NCBI RefSeq assembly: GCF_963558545.1
Contig: NZ_CAUWHO010000009.1
Location: 8,212 to 72,211, forward strand
DNA from: Tyzzerella sp963558545
GTDB lineage: Bacteria; Bacillota; Clostridia; Lachnospirales; CAG-274
Direction: 5' to 3'
Length of the DNA stretch: 64,000 bases
Shown: positions 1-7,746 of the stretch, piece after piece
How positions within the stretch are numbered: the stretch's first letter is position 1
Layout of the letters: every line of letters begins with the position of its first letter
Translations under genes and position numbers: made by a program
Notes under the pieces: model-generated
Told to the model about the DNA's origin: nothing
The model's input: only the letters and a program-made list of their open reading frames with translations
Database searches by the model: none

Positions 1-1045
1 CATACTGTGCTGTTTGTATATTTATTTTAGCCTTTACAATTATTTCATCTATGGTAACAGGACCTTCTTGTATACAAGCATATACTATTTTTTCGTCTGG
101 TGCAAGTAAATTTTTTATATTTTCAGATTTTTCTATGTTATTATTAATATTTTTATCATTTTTATTGTATTTATGTAGTATACCTAAATTTGACAAAATG
201 TCATCTATATTAGTTAAGGGAAAAGCACATTCTTTTATAAGATTATTAGTCCCTTCACTCATAGGGCTATTTATATTACCTGGTATAGCAAATATATCTC
301 TTCCTTGCTCTAATGCTTGCCCAACAGTTATTAAAGTTCCACTTTTTTTACCAGATTCTACAACTAATATAGCATCGCTCATACCACTTATTATTCTATT
401 TCTCATTGGAAAATTAGCAGGATAAGGAGGTGTTCCAATAGGAAATTCGCTTATAACACACCCATTTTTTATTATATCTTCTCTAAGAGCTAAATTTGAA
501 GGTGGGTATACTATGTCTAAACCACAACCTAAAACTGCTATTGTTTTTCCACCACCATCAATAGCCCCTTTATGTGCCATAGAATCTATACCCATAGCCA
601 TACCACTAACTACTACAATATTATTTTCTCCAAGCTCTTTTCCAAACTTGTAGGCATTCATAGCACCATATTGTGTACATTTTCTTGCTCCAATAACACC
701 AACCTTGTTATTTAAATCGTCTGGCATATTTCCTAGCATATAAAACCCAAGTGGTGCATCTGGTATTTGCTTTAGAATATTGGGATAATCTTTATTATTT
801 TGAGATACAAATTTGAAATTATATTTTTTCATATGGTTAATGTAATTTTCTAATATAATTTCATTTTTAACATCTAATATATTATTTATATCTATTCTAT
901 TTTTATTACAAAACAATCTAATTTCAGATACATCTGCATAAAAAAAATCTTTTGCTGTTTTAAAATGGTTTAAAATTTCCCATTTTTTCTTTATACTAAT
1001 ACCATCTATTCTAGAAAGCCACATTATAAAATTATCTTCTAGCAT
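1..1045 (-). CDS. dprA: DNA processing protein DprA (Smf), C-terminus cut by window edge
   Basis: DprA binds incoming single-stranded DNA and loads RecA onto it during natural transformation; it acts in the cytoplasm. About 348 codons are visible before the window ends. The Rossmann-type DprA core shows VIGARKCTQYG, SGMAMGIDSMAH, VLGCGLDIVYPP, ISEFPIGTPPYPANFPMRNR and SGTLITVGQAL in the usual order, after an N-terminal helical (SAM-like) part of about 70 residues. The last visible residues begin the C-terminal winged-helix region, so the true end lies outside. The start is ATG at 1045 with TGAGGT eight to ten bases upstream. It lies 11 bases after comM in the same direction, so the two are probably co-transcribed. 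Identity is firm; whether this organism is transformable cannot be told from here. Confidence 0.93.
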   Translation of the reverse strand, partial: MLEDNFIMWLSRIDGISIKKKWEILNHFKTAKDFFYADVSEIRLFCNKNRIDINNILDVKNEIILENYINHMKKYNFKFVSQNNKDYPNILKQIPDAPLGFYMLGNMPDDLNNKVGVIGARKCTQYGAMNAYKFGKELGENNIVVVSGMAMGIDSMAHKGAIDGGGKTIAVLGCGLDIVYPPSNLALREDIIKNGCVISEFPIGTPPYPANFPMRNRIISGMSDAILVVESGKKSGTLITVGQALEQGRDIFAIPGNINSPMSEGTNNLIKECAFPLTNIDDILSNLGILHKYNKNDKNINNNIEKSENIKNLLAPDEKIVYACIQEGPVTIDEIIVKAKINIQTAQY

Positions 1046-1056
1046 AATAAACCTCA

Positions 1057-2586
1057 TTAAAATATAAATTTTCTATCTAAGTTTCTAAGCTGAACTGCTT
1101 CTGCTATATGTGTTATACCTATATTTAAGCTCTGCTCCAAATCTGCTATCGTTCTAGCTATTTTTAATATTTTGTGATAAGCTCTTGCACTTAATTGTAG
1201 CTTATCAAAAACTCCTTTTAGTATTTCTCTTTCGGCATCTCCTAAAATACAATATTTTTCTATAAGGCTAGCTGTTAACTGAGAATTAAAATATATACCA
1301 TCATTTTTATATCTTTCTATCTGTATTTTTTGTGCCAACATAACTCTATCTTTTATATCTTTAGAAGATTCTGTTGCCTTTATATCCAAATCTCCATAAT
1401 TTACAGCAGATGCTTCTACCTGTATGTCTATTCTATCTAATAAAGGGCCACTTATTTTACCTAAATATTTAGATATAGCATTTTGAGAACAAGTACACTT
1501 ATCAGAATATCCATAAAATCCACAAGGACAAGGGTTCATAGCTGCCACTAACATTAAATTAGCTGGAAATGTCATTGTACCATTTACTCTTGATATAGTA
1601 ACTTGTCTATCTTCTAAAGGTTGCCTTAATTCCTCTAAAACACTTCTGTTAAATTCTGGAAATTCATCTAAAAATAATACACCATTATGAGATAAGCTAA
1701 CCTCTCCTGGCTTAGGTAATCTACCTCCACCTACCATAGCAGATTTTGATATAGTATGATGTGGTGCTCTAAAAGGCCTTTTTGTAACAAGTGAATTTTT
1801 ATTTTGTAAAATTCCAGAAATACTATATATTTTAGTTATCTCTATACTTTCTTCAAAAGATATATCAGGCAATATGCTTGGTATCCTTTTTGCCATCATA
1901 GTTTTTCCAGAGCCTGGTGGGCCTACCATAACAATATTATGCATACCTGCTGCTGCTATTTCTAAAGCTCTTTTTACATTTTCTTGCCCTTTTACATCTA
2001 AAAAGTCAAAATTATTAATAGGTGTATTATTTTTCAATAAATTGTAAATATTAATATTTACAGGCTCTATTTTTTTTATACCATTTAAATGTTGTATAAG
2101 CTCTAATAAGTTTTTTACACCTACTATTTCTACATTATCAACTAAACCTGCTTCTTCTATATTATCATATGGAACTATATATTTTTTTATGCCCTGTTCT
2201 TTTCCAGTATGCACCATAGGTAAAACACCATTTACAGGCTTTACAGACCCATCTAAAGATAACTCTCCTATTATCATAGTATCTTTAAATGATGTATCTT
2301 TTATAACCTCTATACAAGCTAATATTCCTACTGCTATTGGCAAATCAAAAGCAGGACCCTCTTTTCTTATATTAGCTGGAGCCAAATTTATAGTTATTTT
2401 TTTAACTGGCATATTTATATTAGAGTTTTTTATAGCTGTTCTAACTCTATCCTTAGACTCTTTAACAGCCGAATCTGGTAGCCCAACTATGTCAAAAGAC
2501 GGTAACCCCTGACTTATATCTACCTCTACAACTATCTCAAAACCATCTATCCCTATTAATGTGGACGATAGAACTTTTGAAAACAT
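1057..2586 (-). CDS. comM: Magnesium chelatase-like AAA+ ATPase, ComM/YifB family
   Basis: YifB/ComM is a hexameric AAA+ motor thought to help branch migration during recombination of transformed DNA. The 509-residue product has the N-terminal ChlI-type domain (residues 1-190, with VGLPDSAVKESKDRVR and NLAPANIRKEGPAFDLPIA), Walker A GPPGSGKT near residue 220, Walker B VLFLDE near 285, and the C-terminal Mg-chelatase domain with the four-cysteine CPCG/CTC cluster. A longer reading begins 24 codons upstream, but the ATG at 2586 has GGGAGGGG five bases before it and begins MFSKVLSS as the family does, so that start is preferred. The promoter candidate at 2630-2658 lies inside the longer reading, which also argues for the shorter one. 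It leads into dprA. Confidence 0.93.
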   Translation of the reverse strand: MFSKVLSSTLIGIDGFEIVVEVDISQGLPSFDIVGLPDSAVKESKDRVRTAIKNSNINMPVKKITINLAPANIRKEGPAFDLPIAVGILACIEVIKDTSFKDTMIIGELSLDGSVKPVNGVLPMVHTGKEQGIKKYIVPYDNIEEAGLVDNVEIVGVKNLLELIQHLNGIKKIEPVNINIYNLLKNNTPINNFDFLDVKGQENVKRALEIAAAGMHNIVMVGPPGSGKTMMAKRIPSILPDISFEESIEITKIYSISGILQNKNSLVTKRPFRAPHHTISKSAMVGGGRLPKPGEVSLSHNGVLFLDEFPEFNRSVLEELRQPLEDRQVTISRVNGTMTFPANLMLVAAMNPCPCGFYGYSDKCTCSQNAISKYLGKISGPLLDRIDIQVEASAVNYGDLDIKATESSKDIKDRVMLAQKIQIERYKNDGIYFNSQLTASLIEKYCILGDAEREILKGVFDKLQLSARAYHKILKIARTIADLEQSLNIGITHIAEAVQLRNLDRKFIF

Positions 2587-2629
2587 ATTACCCCTCCCAA
2601 TTCCATATGTTAATAGTATTATTTTATAT

Positions 2630-2658
2630 ATATTAACAGTATTTTTAAAATTTTTCAA
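2630..2658 (-). promoter_or_regulatory. Candidate sigma-A promoter of comM-dprA
   Basis: On the minus strand there is TTGAAA at 2658-2653, a 17-base spacer, and TAATAT at 2635-2630, about 45 bases before the preferred comM start. The match is moderate and the surrounding DNA is AT-rich. Confidence 0.4.
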
Positions 2659-2675
2659 ATGTTTTTTATTTTTAC

Positions 2676-2704
2676 TTGATTATTTTTATAATAAAGTATA
2701 TAAT
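2676..2704 (+). promoter_or_regulatory. Candidate sigma-A promoter of the Na+/Ca2+ antiporter gene
   Basis: TTGATT at 2676-2681, a 17-base spacer and a perfect TATAAT at 2699-2704 lie about 40 bases before the TTG start at 2742. The same TTG would give an upstream-extended reading of the gene, but it is better explained as the -35 box. Confidence 0.5.
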
Positions 2705-2741
2705 CTTTTTATTGATTTTTATTAAAAAGGAGGATTTTACA

Positions 2742-3707
2742 TTGATTTATGTACAATACCTAATATTAGCAGGATTTGTAGTTTTTTTATCCATATTCTT
2801 ATCAAAATATGTAGATGCTTTAGATAAAAAGACAAATCTATCTGGTGCATTTATTGGTGGTGTTTTGTTAGCGGCAGTAACCTCTTTACCAGAATTTATA
2901 ACAAGTCTAACAGCTATTTTTTCTTTAAACCAACCTAACCTTGTGCAAGGTAATGTTTTTGGAAGTAATATATTTAACCTTACTATAATAGGTGCTTGTA
3001 TTTTGTTATTCCCTAAAAGATTTAAAAATTCTTATTTATCTAAAAGCCATTTACTAACAAGTATATTTACAATTATTATATTTTTTATATGCCTTTTAGG
3101 TATGAAATTTAATTATAGTATAAATTTAGGATTTTTAAATGTTAGCTACGCATCGATTATTATTTTAATACTATATGCAATAAATATAGCAAAATCTAAT
3201 GATAATACAAGTGATGATAATACAGATACCATTGATGATAATATTGTAAATTTAACTGTAAAACAAATAATATTTAGATTTGTTGTTTGCTCATTATTAT
3301 TAGTTATATTTAGTGTATTATTAACAAATGTTACAGATAAACTTAACACAAAATTAAACTTAGGTACAACAATTGGAGGTGCTATATTTTTAGGTATAGC
3401 AACATCTTTACCAGAGCTTACATCATCTTTTAATCTTGTAAGACTTGGAAATTTTAATGCCTCTTTTGGTAACGTAATAGGAAGTAATATATTTAATTTT
3501 ACAATATTATCTATTGGAGATATATTTTATTCAAAAGGAAATATATTTTCACCAGATAAACAATCATTTAATATTATAATTTGGGGTATTATATCTACAA
3601 TTATAGTTATATCTACCCTATATACTAAAAAAAGTGAAAAAACTTCTATGTTTTTAGGTTTACTAATTATAATATCATATATTTCTAGCATACTATTTTC
3701 TATATAA
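2742..3707 (+). CDS. Na+/Ca2+ exchanger family antiporter (YrbG/CaxB-like)
   Basis: This is a membrane cation antiporter of the Ca2+:cation (CaCA) family, which exchanges Ca2+ against Na+ or H+. Both alpha repeats that form the ion site are visible: AAVTSLPEF near residues 44-52 and GIATSLPEL near 215-225, each followed by the NVFGSNIFN / NVIGSNIFN motif. About ten hydrophobic segments are present, split by an acidic, Asp/Asn-rich cytosolic loop near residues 150-165. At 321 residues it has the usual length. I place the start at TTG 2742, which has AAGGAGG eight bases upstream; a longer reading from 2676 has no ribosome site. It stands alone, divergent from comM, and ends at a strong palindromic terminator. 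Ion specificity is not certain from sequence. Confidence 0.88.
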   Translation: MIYVQYLILAGFVVFLSIFLSKYVDALDKKTNLSGAFIGGVLLAAVTSLPEFITSLTAIFSLNQPNLVQGNVFGSNIFNLTIIGACILLFPKRFKNSYLSKSHLLTSIFTIIIFFICLLGMKFNYSINLGFLNVSYASIIILILYAINIAKSNDNTSDDNTDTIDDNIVNLTVKQIIFRFVVCSLLLVIFSVLLTNVTDKLNTKLNLGTTIGGAIFLGIATSLPELTSSFNLVRLGNFNASFGNVIGSNIFNFTILSIGDIFYSKGNIFSPDKQSFNIIIWGIISTIIVISTLYTKKSEKTSMFLGLLIIISYISSILFSI

Positions 3708-3745
3708 AAAGTTAAGGTATGGGCTAGCCCATACCTTAACTTTTT
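3706..3745. terminator. Bidirectional terminator, perfect palindrome
   Basis: The arm GTTAAGGTATGGGC (3711-3724) is followed by TA and its exact complement (3727-3740), flanked by A5 and T5. It lies between the convergent antiporter and diguanylate cyclase genes and should stop transcription on both strands. Confidence 0.9.
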
Positions 3746-3798
3746 ATATAGAAAACTAATACTAATTATTATTTTTAAAAAATATAAATTAAAAATAG

Positions 3799-5016
3799 CT
3801 ATGACTGTCTTTCTTTTTTCCTAAGGTTTTTAAATTTATACATTTTTTCATCTGCCTTTTCTAATATTTCTTCAACAGATAGTTTTGTTTCTTCATCTAT
3901 ATAAACAACTCCATAACTAATAGACATATCATACTCTTTATCGCTATTTTCCAATATTTCATTTAATTGGTTTAATTTACTCTCTAAAATTCCATCTTTA
4001 CATTTTGGTAGTATAGCTATAAATTCATCTCCACCTATACGACATATGACATCTGTATCTCTAGCTAAAGTAACTATTTCTCTTCCTATAAATTTTATGT
4101 ATTCGTCACCCTCCAGATGTCCTAAATTATCATTAACTGGCTTTAGTCCATCCATATCTATCATACCTATGCTAAAACTCTCTTTTTTTGCTAACATAGA
4201 ATACAAAATTTTTAAGCAATACCTTCTATTAAATAGACCTGTCAGCTCATCTTTAAATGCCATATTTTCAAGCTGTTCTTTTTTACCAACTTCTGATGTT
4301 ATATCTGTAATAAAATGTACATATGCTATTGTATCATTCCATTGTATTAAAAAGGACTTGCAATGAAAAATTTTTTTATTATATTCATAATCAAACTCAA
4401 AATTAACATTATCATCTCCAATACTAGAGTACTTTATAATTTGAGCTAATATACCATCTCTGTTTGTATTTTCTTTTATATCATTATCAATATCATCAAA
4501 TAACACTCTTGCTGCTTGATTTACATAAATAATATCTCCACTGCTTTTTTCTGTAACAATTATCCACTCTTGCAAGCTATCCATAATTGATACCATCAAA
4601 TCCATACTCTGCATTAAGGCAGTAGTTCTAGACCTAAGTTTATTTTCTCTTTCCTCTAATTGCTCAATCATTTTATTAAATGCACTTGAAAATTCTCCCA
4701 AAAATCCTACTCTTTGTTTATAATCTCCATTTGCAACCTGATTAGCTTGCCAAGTTAAATGCTTAAGTCCAGAATGTAACTCTTTTAAGCTCCCAGATAG
4801 AAAGTTATGCCTACTGGGTGTTTGAGCATCTAAATTACCAGCGGCCAAATTTGTTAAAAATTGATTAGACTCAACTATACAATTAGAAAGATAATCTATT
4901 GCTTGTTGCAAATTTTCTAGTTCTTTAGTATTTGTCTTTAAATCCTGTGATATAGGTTTATTTAAGATAATATTTTTTATTTGCAAAAACAAACGGTAAA
5001 TATCTTGTTCTTCCAT
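3799..5016 (-). CDS. Diguanylate cyclase, HAMP-like/PAS/GGDEF
   Basis: It makes the second messenger c-di-GMP from two GTP. The 405-residue protein has no membrane segment. Residues 1-130 are helical with two HAMP-like stretches (NLAAGNLDAQTP and QVANGDYKQRV), residues about 140-245 look like a PAS domain, and the GGDEF domain follows, with the GGDEF motif at 328-332. An RDTD product-inhibition site (I-site, RxxD) sits five residues before GGDEF, so the enzyme is probably active and feedback-controlled. The start is ATG 5016 with AAAGGAG nine bases upstream. It lies 27 bases after the broken V4R gene in the same direction, so that protein was probably its sensory partner. What signal the PAS domain senses is unknown. 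Confidence 0.9.
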   Translation of the reverse strand: MEEQDIYRLFLQIKNIILNKPISQDLKTNTKELENLQQAIDYLSNCIVESNQFLTNLAAGNLDAQTPSRHNFLSGSLKELHSGLKHLTWQANQVANGDYKQRVGFLGEFSSAFNKMIEQLEERENKLRSRTTALMQSMDLMVSIMDSLQEWIIVTEKSSGDIIYVNQAARVLFDDIDNDIKENTNRDGILAQIIKYSSIGDDNVNFEFDYEYNKKIFHCKSFLIQWNDTIAYVHFITDITSEVGKKEQLENMAFKDELTGLFNRRYCLKILYSMLAKKESFSIGMIDMDGLKPVNDNLGHLEGDEYIKFIGREIVTLARDTDVICRIGGDEFIAILPKCKDGILESKLNQLNEILENSDKEYDMSISYGVVYIDEETKLSVEEILEKADEKMYKFKNLRKKERQS

Positions 5017-5043
5017 AAGTTGCTCCTTTTATACTACCAATAA

Positions 5044-5578
5044 TTAAGGTCTAACTTTTGCATCAAATCTACAAACACGAGACCCCATAGCCCAACAATC
5101 AATTTCTGTAACTATATAGTCTTTTTTAGTATATTCTTTTAAAATACCTGCTAAAAACCCTTCATCATAATTACAAACAGTTTCCCCTGTTATTGGTAAT
5201 GCAGAGCAGTCTAAATCCTCACCAATAGTTAGCGTAGCTTCTCCTGTTTCTTCATCAAATTTTTCAATTCTTAATATACCAATTTTACACTCTTCTAATG
5301 TTTTTTGAAATTGGGCTATAAACTCATTAATAAGGTAGGGATAAATCTAACATATGGTTTGCAAATTAAAATCCTGCTAGTTTACCTGCATTTCTAAATA
5401 CTTCAACAGTTGCTTCATTTCCAAATTTTTTTGCAATTTCATCTTTTATTGTAAATTGGAATAGTCTATAAATAAACACTGGCATTTCTTCGCCAAGATT
5501 TTTTCTCCCATCAATAACATCTCCTATAGAATCCCATAAAAACTTATTTTCATCAAACTCCTCAAAAATATTAAACAT
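5044..5578 (-). pseudogene. V4R-domain sensor protein, broken by a stop and a frameshift
   Basis: The first 70 codons (MFNIFEEFDENKF to AGKLAGF) end at TAA (about 5366-5368), where a Glu codon would be expected. Reading through, FANHMLDLSLPY follows in the same frame, and then one extra base (about 5325-5327) shifts the frame. After the shift a further 94 codons are fully open, from NEFIAQFQKTLEEC through ALPITGETVCNYDEGFLAG to CWAMGSRVCRFDAKVRP, ending at TAA 5044-5046. The C-terminal part is the 4-vinyl reductase (V4R) fold, with the conserved Cys residues of ETVCNYDEGF and GSRVCRF. V4R proteins bind small ligands and commonly act as sensors. The intact coding quality on both sides of the lesions says the decay is recent, or that there are two sequencing errors. 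A ribosome site TGAGGT lies upstream of ATG 5578. Confidence 0.82.
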
Positions 5579-5707
5579 ACCTTTTCACTACCTCATAGTA
5601 TTATTAATAAATATATTGTATTGATATATATAATAATACATTTTTACATAAAAATCAATCTATAATTTATTAATAGTATATTAAATTATAAGTTTATTTA
5701 ATAAATA

Positions 5708-7444
5708 TTATTGTAAAATATTATCTATAATATCCATTACACTTTCCATTAAACTTTTTAATTTATTATCTGCTTTACTATTATCTTCTTCTTCTACACC
5801 AAAGTATATTTTAATTTTTGGTTCTGTACCAGAAGGTCTAACACAAAACCAAGATTTATCATTTAATGCAAAATATAATACATTAGATTTTGGTAAATTA
5901 GTACCTGATAAGGTATTGTCAACTATATTTTTTATTTCTCCTAATTTATAATCCCTAGTTTCTACTACTTCTGCACCATTTACACTTGTAGGAGCTGATG
6001 TTCTTAAATAAGTCATTATTTTATCCATATCTTTAAGCCCATCTATACCTTTTAATGTAATAGATTTTATATCTTCTTTAAAATACCCATATTTTTTGTA
6101 TACTTCTTGTAACCCTTCATATAAAGTTATGCCTTTATTTTTATAAAATGCTGCCAGTTCACATATAAGCATAGTAGCAACTACGGCATCTTTATCTCTA
6201 GCATATGTTCCTGCTAAACAACCATAACTTTCTTCAAATCCAAATATATATTCATTAGAGCCTGTTTGTTCAAATTGTTTAATTTTTTCTCCAATAAATT
6301 TAAATCCTGTTAATACATTAAAATAGTCCATATTATAGCTTTTAGCTATTTTTTCTGTCATATTAGAAGAAACAACTGTGGATACTATTGCACCTTTACT
6401 AGATAATGTGCCTTTTTGTTGTTTTTGGCTAAGTATATATTCTGTTAATAATACTCCCATCATATTACCAGATAATACTACATATTCGCCTTCATTATTT
6501 TTTACAACAGTTCCTACCCTGTCTGCATCTGGGTCTGTACCAACTATAATATCTGCACCAATTTCATCTGCCAATTTTAATGCCAATTTAAATGCATTAG
6601 GGTCTTCTGGGTTTGGATAAGAAACTGTGCTAAATTTACAATCAGGAAGTTCTTGTTCTTTTACTACATTAACATTTTTAAAGCCTGCTTTTTCTAAAAT
6701 ACGTCTTACTGGCTTATTTCCTGTTCCGTGTATAGGTGTATAAACTATTTTTAAATCACTAGATTTTTCTATTACATCTTTATTTACTAATTGATTTAAT
6801 ACATTTTCATCGTATTTATCGTCTATTTCTTTACCTATAATGTTAAATAACCCTTCTTTTATAGCTTGTTCTTTATCTAATCTTTTTATAGTTTTAAAAT
6901 CTTTTACATTGTTCACATAAGATATTATTTCTGTATCTTTAGGATAAGGTACTTGCCCTCCATCTTCCCCATATATTTTATATCCATTGTATTCTGGTGG
7001 ATTGTGGCTAGCTGTAATCACTACACCTCCTATACAACCTAATTCTCTTATAGCAAAAGAAACCATAGGCGTTGGTCTTAATTCGTCAAAAAGGTATGTT
7101 TTTATACCATTTCCATTTAAAACAAGTGCTGTTATTTCTGCAAAATCTTGGCTCATAAATCTAGAATCATATCCAATAGCAACACCTTTTTCTTTAGTAT
7201 ATTCTTTTTGGTCTAATATATAGTCTGCTAGTCCTTGTGTAGCCTTACTAATTGTGTATATATTTACACGGTTAGTACCAGCACCTATAATACCTCTTAA
7301 TCCACCTGTTCCAAATTCTAACTCTTTGTAAAATCTATCTTCTATTTCCTTTTCATTACCTTTTATATTTAATAACTCTTCTTTTGTTTTACTATCAAAA
7401 TACTCATCATTTAACCAATTTTCATATATGTCTTTATAATTCAT
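5708..7444 (-). CDS. pgm: Alpha-phosphoglucomutase (phosphohexomutase family)
   Basis: It interconverts glucose-1-phosphate and glucose-6-phosphate, linking glycogen and UDP-glucose metabolism to glycolysis. The 578-residue protein has the four domains of the PgcA-type enzyme: the phosphoserine loop TASHNPPEYNG with the catalytic Ser at 146, the metal loop GTDPDADRVG near 305, the sugar loop GFEESYGCLAG near 400, and the phosphate-binding RPSGTEPKIKIYFG near 540. The start is ATG 7444, preceded by ATGGAGGTAAACT. It is a single-gene unit with a promoter candidate at 7486-7514. In this genome it probably takes the glucose-1-phosphate released by the phosphorylase at 59.8-62.0 kb. Preference for glucose over mannose is inferred from the family. 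Confidence 0.92.
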   Translation of the reverse strand: MNYKDIYENWLNDEYFDSKTKEELLNIKGNEKEIEDRFYKELEFGTGGLRGIIGAGTNRVNIYTISKATQGLADYILDQKEYTKEKGVAIGYDSRFMSQDFAEITALVLNGNGIKTYLFDELRPTPMVSFAIRELGCIGGVVITASHNPPEYNGYKIYGEDGGQVPYPKDTEIISYVNNVKDFKTIKRLDKEQAIKEGLFNIIGKEIDDKYDENVLNQLVNKDVIEKSSDLKIVYTPIHGTGNKPVRRILEKAGFKNVNVVKEQELPDCKFSTVSYPNPEDPNAFKLALKLADEIGADIIVGTDPDADRVGTVVKNNEGEYVVLSGNMMGVLLTEYILSQKQQKGTLSSKGAIVSTVVSSNMTEKIAKSYNMDYFNVLTGFKFIGEKIKQFEQTGSNEYIFGFEESYGCLAGTYARDKDAVVATMLICELAAFYKNKGITLYEGLQEVYKKYGYFKEDIKSITLKGIDGLKDMDKIMTYLRTSAPTSVNGAEVVETRDYKLGEIKNIVDNTLSGTNLPKSNVLYFALNDKSWFCVRPSGTEPKIKIYFGVEEEDNSKADNKLKSLMESVMDIIDNILQ

Positions 7445-7485
7445 AGTTTACCTCCATAAAATTAATCTAAATTTATATATAAATT

Positions 7486-7514
7486 ATTATATATCTAATA
7501 TAATAAATATACAA
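7486..7514 (-). promoter_or_regulatory. Candidate promoter of phosphoglucomutase gene
   Basis: The minus strand reads TTGTAT (7514-7509), a 17-base spacer and a perfect TATAAT (7491-7486), 40 bases before the gene. The rest of the 302-base gap 7445-7746 is AT-rich; besides the opposite-strand promoter at 7677-7705 it holds only CGTTCATTTTG at 7611-7621, a weak partial match to the glucan operator. Confidence 0.5.
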
Positions 7515-7676
7515 GATTTAATTTATAATTATTATGTAAATTATAAAAATATAATAATACATTTAAACTAATACATTATTAATACTTTTTATAATCTATT
7601 AATATTTTTTCGTTCATTTTGTATTATATTTTATGTATTTTTTTGTATTTTTTTGCAATAAAAATTATCACATATA

Positions 7677-7705
7677 TTGACATTCCTTTTATACTAATAT
7701 ATAAT
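7677..7705 (+). promoter_or_regulatory. Perfect-consensus sigma-A promoter of the FIST-EAL gene
   Basis: TTGACA at 7677-7682, exactly 17 bases, then TATAAT at 7700-7705, about 40 bases before the ATG at 7747. No operator is visible, so strong vegetative expression is expected. Confidence 0.85.
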
Positions 7706-7746
7706 GGTTTTTAAGAGAATTTTAATTTTATTACAAGAGGTATATA

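Noticed and set aside
2587..2658. N-terminal extension of ComM by 24 residues
   Set aside because: It covers the promoter candidate, lacks a ribosome site, and family proteins begin at MFSKVLS.
7608..7622. Third copy of the glucan operator near phosphoglucomutase (TTTCGTTCATTTTG)
   Set aside because: Only one half agrees; the second CG is missing, and it is more than 90 bases upstream of the pgm promoter candidate.
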